Shown one piece after another: positions 60,644 through 64,000 of a DNA stretch of 64,000 nt. The stretch spans positions 124,001 to 188,000 of the forward strand of contig NZ_RQGG01000043.1 of the NCBI RefSeq assembly GCF_004769665.1, written 5' to 3'. The notes below the pieces were generated by a model that was not told where the DNA came from, made no database searches, and was given only the letters and a program-made list of their open reading frames with translations. A program made the position numbers and the translations under genes. Position 1 is the first letter of the stretch; each line of letters starts with the position of its first letter. Origin of the DNA: Leptospira kemamanensis. GTDB lineage: Bacteria; Spirochaetota; Leptospiria; Leptospirales; Leptospiraceae.

Positions 60644-62025
60644 ATGACTTTTCCGTCTTCTAAGATCATACGGATGAGTTTTGTCATCTCCACCGAATAT
60701 TCCACATCTAAGTGTTTGGTGACACCTTCACAAAATCCATTGATGATGAGTAGTTTCGCATCATCTTCACTCATCCCTCTGGATTGCAGGTAAAACAATT
60801 GGTCATCATCAATTTTAGAAACTGTGGCTTCGTAGTTGAGAGTTCCCTCTTCCCCTGAAACATCATTATAAGGATAAGCATGGGACTGAGAACGATTGTC
60901 CATCATGAGCCCATCACATTTGATGTGGCTATAAGATCCTTTACTGGATGGTTCAAACTTCACAAGTCCTCGGTAAGAATTGATCCCACCGTCAAGGGCT
61001 ACCCCTTTTGCTAAGATATTAGAACGAGTGTTTTTTCCTACGTGGATGATCCGAGCTCCCGTATCTTGCACTTGGCCATTGCCAGCAAATGCTAAAGAAA
61101 GCACATCTCCCGTGGAATGATCCCCTTGTAAAATAATACCGGGGTATTTGATGGTATTAGCACCAATATTACAATCTGTCCAAGTGATGTGAGCTGCTTC
61201 TTCGCATAACCCACGTTTCACAGTCCAATTGTACATATTCTTTTTCCAGTTTTGGATGGTAGTATAAAAGATTTTAGAATTCTTTTTTGCAACCAGTTCC
61301 ACAACCGCTGTGTGGAAATTCGTACCCTTGTCTTGGACGGAAGTACAACCTTCGCTGTATTCCAAATGAGCCCCTTCATCCGCGATGAGAAGAGTGCGTT
61401 CATATTGACCGGAACTAGCAGCTGTTACTTTAAAATATGCCTGAAGAGGCATAGGAGTTTTCACTCCTTTCGGAATGTAGGCAAATGACCCACCACTAAA
61501 AACACAAGAGTTGAGTGCTGAAAATTTATTATCACCGATGGTGACTACTGTTCCCAAATACTCACGCACGAGTTCTGGGTATTCCCGAATGGCGGTATCA
61601 ATGTCACAAAAAATAATGCCTAAATCAGTGAGTTCCTTTTTAACGTTCGCATAAATGGTTTCGGAATCGTTCATCGTTTCGATGCCCGCTAAGTATTTAC
61701 GTTCGTGTTCTGGGATTCCTAGTTTTTCAAAACTACGGAGGATTTCAGGATCCACTTCATCCCAAGATTTTTTCTTTTTTTGGTTGGATCCAACATAGTG
61801 CACATAGTCATCGATGTTGATTTGGAACTGAGGGATAAAACCCCAGGTTGGCATTGGTTTTTGTTCATACACCTCAAAGGCTCTCAGACGAAATTCGACA
61901 AGCCATGTCGGTTCCTTTTTGATATGGGAGATGGACTCTACAACCTTTCGAGTCAAACCCTTTGGAAAATTATCAGCTTGGTAAAATTCGACATTCGGTT
62001 TTTCTATGTTTGTTGTAGATTCCAT
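60631..62025 (-). CDS. sufB: Iron-sulfur cluster scaffold SufB
   Basis: SufB is part of the SufBCD iron-sulfur assembly complex. The protein has the family regions [77 protein letters not shown] (in parts), and the late [16 protein letters not shown], with the cluster Cys and Glu of the core. I start at ATG 62025 because GGGAG lies six bases upstream; ATG 62037 is in frame without a clear site. Length 464. It lies 23 bases after the peroxiredoxin. sufC, sufD and sufS are not adjacent. Confidence 0.94.
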   Translation of the reverse strand: MESTTNIEKPNVEFYQADNFPKGLTRKVVESISHIKKEPTWLVEFRLRAFEVYEQKPMPTWGFIPQFQINIDDYVHYVGSNQKKKKSWDEVDPEILRSFEKLGIPEHERKYLAGIETMNDSETIYANVKKELTDLGIIFCDIDTAIREYPELVREYLGTVVTIGDNKFSALNSCVFSGGSFAYIPKGVKTPMPLQAYFKVTAASSGQYERTLLIADEGAHLEYSEGCTSVQDKGTNFHTAVVELVAKKNSKIFYTTIQNWKKNMYNWTVKRGLCEEAAHITWTDCNIGANTIKYPGIILQGDHSTGDVLSLAFAGNGQVQDTGARIIHVGKNTRSNILAKGVALDGGINSYRGLVKFEPSSKGSYSHIKCDGLMMDNRSQSHAYPYNDVSGEEGTLNYEATVSKIDDDQLFYLQSRGMSEDDAKLLIINGFCEGVTKHLDVEYSVEMTKLIRMILEDGKVIAES

Positions 62026-62060
62026 TGGTTCTCCCATTTTCTCATTTAGAGAAATTGCAA

Positions 62061-62654
62061 TTAATTGACAGAAGCGAAGTAAGCTTTTGATCCAGTAGGA
62101 TCCGCTTTCATCGTTTTTTTCCCTTCATCCCAGTTTGCAGGACAAACTTCACCGTGTTTTTCCACAAATTGGAACGCTTTGATGAGTCTGAGTGCTTCTT
62201 CAATGTTACGTCCTACTGGAAGGTCGTTAACAGTTGCTTGGCGGATGATACCTTGTGGGTCGATGATGAAAGTTCCGCGAAGCGCAACTCCTGCATCAGG
62301 ACCTGACTCAATGAGAACACCAAAAGACTTTGCGATTTCTTTTGTTTTGTCTGCAATGAGTGGGTATTTAATCTCTCCGATACCACCTTCTTTTTTAGGC
62401 GTTTTTTTCCAAGCTAAGTGTGAAAATTCGCTATCAACAGATACTCCCAAAACCTCAGCTCCGATCTTTTTAAAATCTTCGAGTTTTGCATCGTATTCAA
62501 TGATCTCTGTTGGACATACAAATGTAAAATCAAGTGGATAGAAAAAGAGTACCACCCATTTTCCTTTGTAATCGGATAATTTGATTTCTTTGAAACTGTC
62601 CCCGATCACTGCGGTTGCTTTAAAATCAGGGGCATGTGATGTCACTTGTGGCAT
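62061..62654 (-). CDS. 2-Cys peroxiredoxin (AhpC/Prx type)
   Basis: A typical 2-Cys peroxiredoxin of 197 residues that reduces peroxides. The peroxidatic Cys is C47 in [14 protein letters not shown] and the resolving Cys is C171 in [24 protein letters not shown] is the family catalytic Arg region. It starts at ATG 62654 with GGAGT six bases upstream; the frame extends further but has no family match. A PerR-type palindrome lies just upstream. AhpF is not adjacent. sufB follows and may be co-transcribed. Confidence 0.95.
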   Translation of the reverse strand: MPQVTSHAPDFKATAVIGDSFKEIKLSDYKGKWVVLFFYPLDFTFVCPTEIIEYDAKLEDFKKIGAEVLGVSVDSEFSHLAWKKTPKKEGGIGEIKYPLIADKTKEIAKSFGVLIESGPDAGVALRGTFIIDPQGIIRQATVNDLPVGRNIEEALRLIKAFQFVEKHGEVCPANWDEGKKTMKADPTGSKAYFASVN

Positions 62655-62664
62655 AATGTCACTC

Positions 62665-62681
62665 CTTAGAATTATTCTAAG
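62665..62681 (-). promoter_or_regulatory. PerR/Fur-box-like operator in the peroxiredoxin promoter
   Basis: CTTAGAATTATTCTAAG is a perfect 17-base palindrome, with a 7-1-7 core TTAGAAT-T-ATTCTAA close to the PerR consensus TTATAATnATTATAA. It is 11-27 bases upstream of the peroxiredoxin ATG and abuts its ribosome site. A TAGAAT -10-like hexamer lies inside it and TAGACA (-35-like) about 18 bases upstream, so binding would block transcription. Confidence 0.65.
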
Positions 62682-62689
62682 TACAATGA

Positions 62690-64000
62690 TTAGATTCTGT
62701 CTAGATGTTTTTGAACAAGCGACAAGTTTTCCAAACACCATTCTTCCTTGGCCAATGTTTCTACAAATCTCCGGTCGTGACTGACCACCACAAGGGCAGA
62801 ACCAAGTTTGGCCAGAGAAGTTTCTAAAGCTTCCAAAGATTTGAGATCTAAATGGTTAGTGGGTTCGTCTAATAAAAGTACCTCTGGACTTTTTTCCAGA
62901 TGCAGTGCGAGGTAAAGTTTTTTCCCTTCTCCTGGACTGAGAGATTCTGATTCAGAAAACCGTTTGGGATCACTCCCTAGTCGGTGAATTCCCGAAAGCA
63001 CTTTGGCCTTTTTCTCATCCGGCAAATTTTGAAATTCCCAAAGTAAAATGTTTAATTCGTTTTTTGAAAATTCCTGAGGCAGATACAAATAAGAAATTCC
63101 TTTCTCTTGGAAAGTTTTCACTAAATATCTGAGAAGTGTGGACTTACCTGCACCATTGGAGCCTGTGATGGCAATTTTTGAATCAGGAAGGATTACCAAA
63201 TGGGAGGCAAGTGACAAAGACAGAATATCCATAGAGAGCGATTCACCATCAAACATAAATAAGGTGCTTCGTTTGGAAGGAACACTATTCCATAGAATTC
63301 CTAAATTTTCTTTTTCTGGAAGTTTGTCCCAAATTTGTTTTTCTTTTAGTTTGGAATGTTCGGTTCTTCTTTCGATTTGATTTTTCAATCGGCCTGCTTG
63401 GCCATCTTTACCAGTCACTCGGGCTAAGTTCTTTTTTTGCCTGCCGTCATGGTCATGAAGATCAAGTCCCTTCTTGGATCTATGTTTATGAGAAAGACTT
63501 GCTTCTTCCCTTCTTCGTTTCAGTTCGGCATCCAGTTTTTTACGTTCCGTCCTTACGATTTCCCAATCATGAATTCGCTCTTCGGCTTCCCTTTCCATTT
63601 GCTTTTTGCCCTCAGAATAATTTCCAGGGCGCTTTGAAATAAAGTTTTTTTCCAAAAATACACAAGAGGTAGTCACCTCATCTAACAAAGACCTGTCGTG
63701 ACTGATGAGGATTCCAATTCCTTGGTAATACAAAATGGCATTTCGAATGATTTGCTCAGTTTTGGAATCCAGATGATTTGTGGGTTCATCTAAAATCAAT
63801 ACATCCGAATTTTTTGACAAAGCCATTGCCAAAAGAATCCTTCGTTTTTCACCAAAACTGAGAAACTCATAGTCCTCTACCGATTGCATTTTGATTTCGA
63901 GTAAACTCTTCCAAAATCCGGACTCTTTGGAATCATCGTAAAGAAAATCAGTTAGTTCCTTCTCTGAAACTTCTGTTCCTTGCGAGATAGAACAAACAAA
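62690..64000 (-). CDS. ABC-F family ATPase (5' truncated by window end)
   Basis: A soluble protein with two ABC ATPase domains and no membrane part, the ABC-F type, which acts on ribosomes. The frame is open to base 64000, so the N-terminal start and first Walker A lie outside; the ATG at 63889 ([17 protein letters not shown]) is internal. First-domain parts: signature LSFGEKRR and Walker [14 protein letters not shown] charged linker follows, including [30 protein letters not shown] (in parts), a pattern seen in antibiotic-resistance ABC-F proteins. The second domain has [22 protein letters not shown] and [12 protein letters not shown]. Antibiotic resistance versus translation function is not decided by sequence. 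Confidence 0.9.
   Translation of the reverse strand, partial: FVCSISQGTEVSEKELTDFLYDDSKESGFWKSLLEIKMQSVEDYEFLSFGEKRRILLAMALSKNSDVLILDEPTNHLDSKTEQIIRNAILYYQGIGILISHDRSLLDEVTTSCVFLEKNFISKRPGNYSEGKKQMEREAEERIHDWEIVRTERKKLDAELKRRREEASLSHKHRSKKGLDLHDHDGRQKKNLARVTGKDGQAGRLKNQIERRTEHSKLKEKQIWDKLPEKENLGILWNSVPSKRSTLFMFDGESLSMDILSLSLASHLVILPDSKIAITGSNGAGKSTLLRYLVKTFQEKGISYLYLPQEFSKNELNILLWEFQNLPDEKKAKVLSGIHRLGSDPKRFSESESLSPGEGKKLYLALHLEKSPEVLLLDEPTNHLDLKSLEALETSLAKLGSALVVVSHDRRFVETLAKEEWCLENLSLVQKHLDRI

Noticed and set aside
1..64000. tRNA, rRNA, CRISPR, insertion sequence or prophage
   Set aside because: No cloverleaf, repeat-spacer array, transposase or phage gene was seen; gaps are too small and of ordinary composition.

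Overview
The window looks like a chromosomal segment of a leptospire (Spirochaetes, Leptospira). The inference rests on moderate-to-low GC, frequent TTG starts, dense lipoprotein and membrane content, a LolA/FtsK/RodZ/RimO/PgsA gene chain, a flagellin-type Maf protein, and a full alternative complex III instead of a bc1 complex. I favour a saprophytic or environmental lineage, but that is inference and not proven by any single gene. Almost all of the window is tightly packed core housekeeping DNA. I see no tRNA, rRNA, CRISPR, insertion sequence or prophage.

Layout. 1-9.5 kb: the N-terminal part of SMC (cut by the window edge), a Maf/DUF115 protein on the opposite strand, then a minus-strand group of a 209-aa unknown, plsY, der, smpB and a 1018-aa midasin-like AAA/VWA protein. 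9.6-12.2 kb: plus-strand aminotransferase, prepilin peptidase and pdxH. 12.2-15.9 kb: riboflavin genes ribBA, ribE and ribD, with a STAS anti-anti-sigma gene between. 15.9-27.8 kb: a nearly gapless minus-strand run ftsK-lolA-rodZ-rimO-pgsA-trpD-yajC-(unknown membrane protein)-secD-secF-ribD-ribE, mixing cell envelope, secretion and vitamin genes. 27.9-33.4 kb: yajQ, alaS, an MFS exporter, and rplM-rpsI with a clear terminator.

33.5-44 kb: thiL, poly(A) polymerase, a membrane-anchored M23 peptidase, DoxX, an Lgt-family protein, a dienoyl-CoA isomerase-like crotonase, a 51-aa small gene with a perfect ribosome-binding site, a TPR protein overlapping a UPF1-like helicase, a soluble class III cyclase and a small membrane protein. 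44-52 kb: the respiratory alternative complex III operon actABCDEF, closed by an SH3-type lipoprotein. 52-64 kb: an ArnT/PMT-type glycosyltransferase with a Cys-rich lipoprotein and rlmN; a sterol-desaturase family protein; an LTA-synthase-type sulfatase-fold enzyme; a PQQ-type sugar dehydrogenase lipoprotein; a TMEM220 homologue; sufB; a 2-Cys peroxiredoxin behind a PerR-box-like palindrome; and a 5'-truncated ABC-F ATPase.

The most interesting points are: the midasin-like protein whose second AAA module and VWA MIDAS have lost their key residues; the unknown protein between yajC and secD; the missed 51-aa gene; the extra lipoprotein in the complex III operon; the PerR-like operator; and the solitary sufB.
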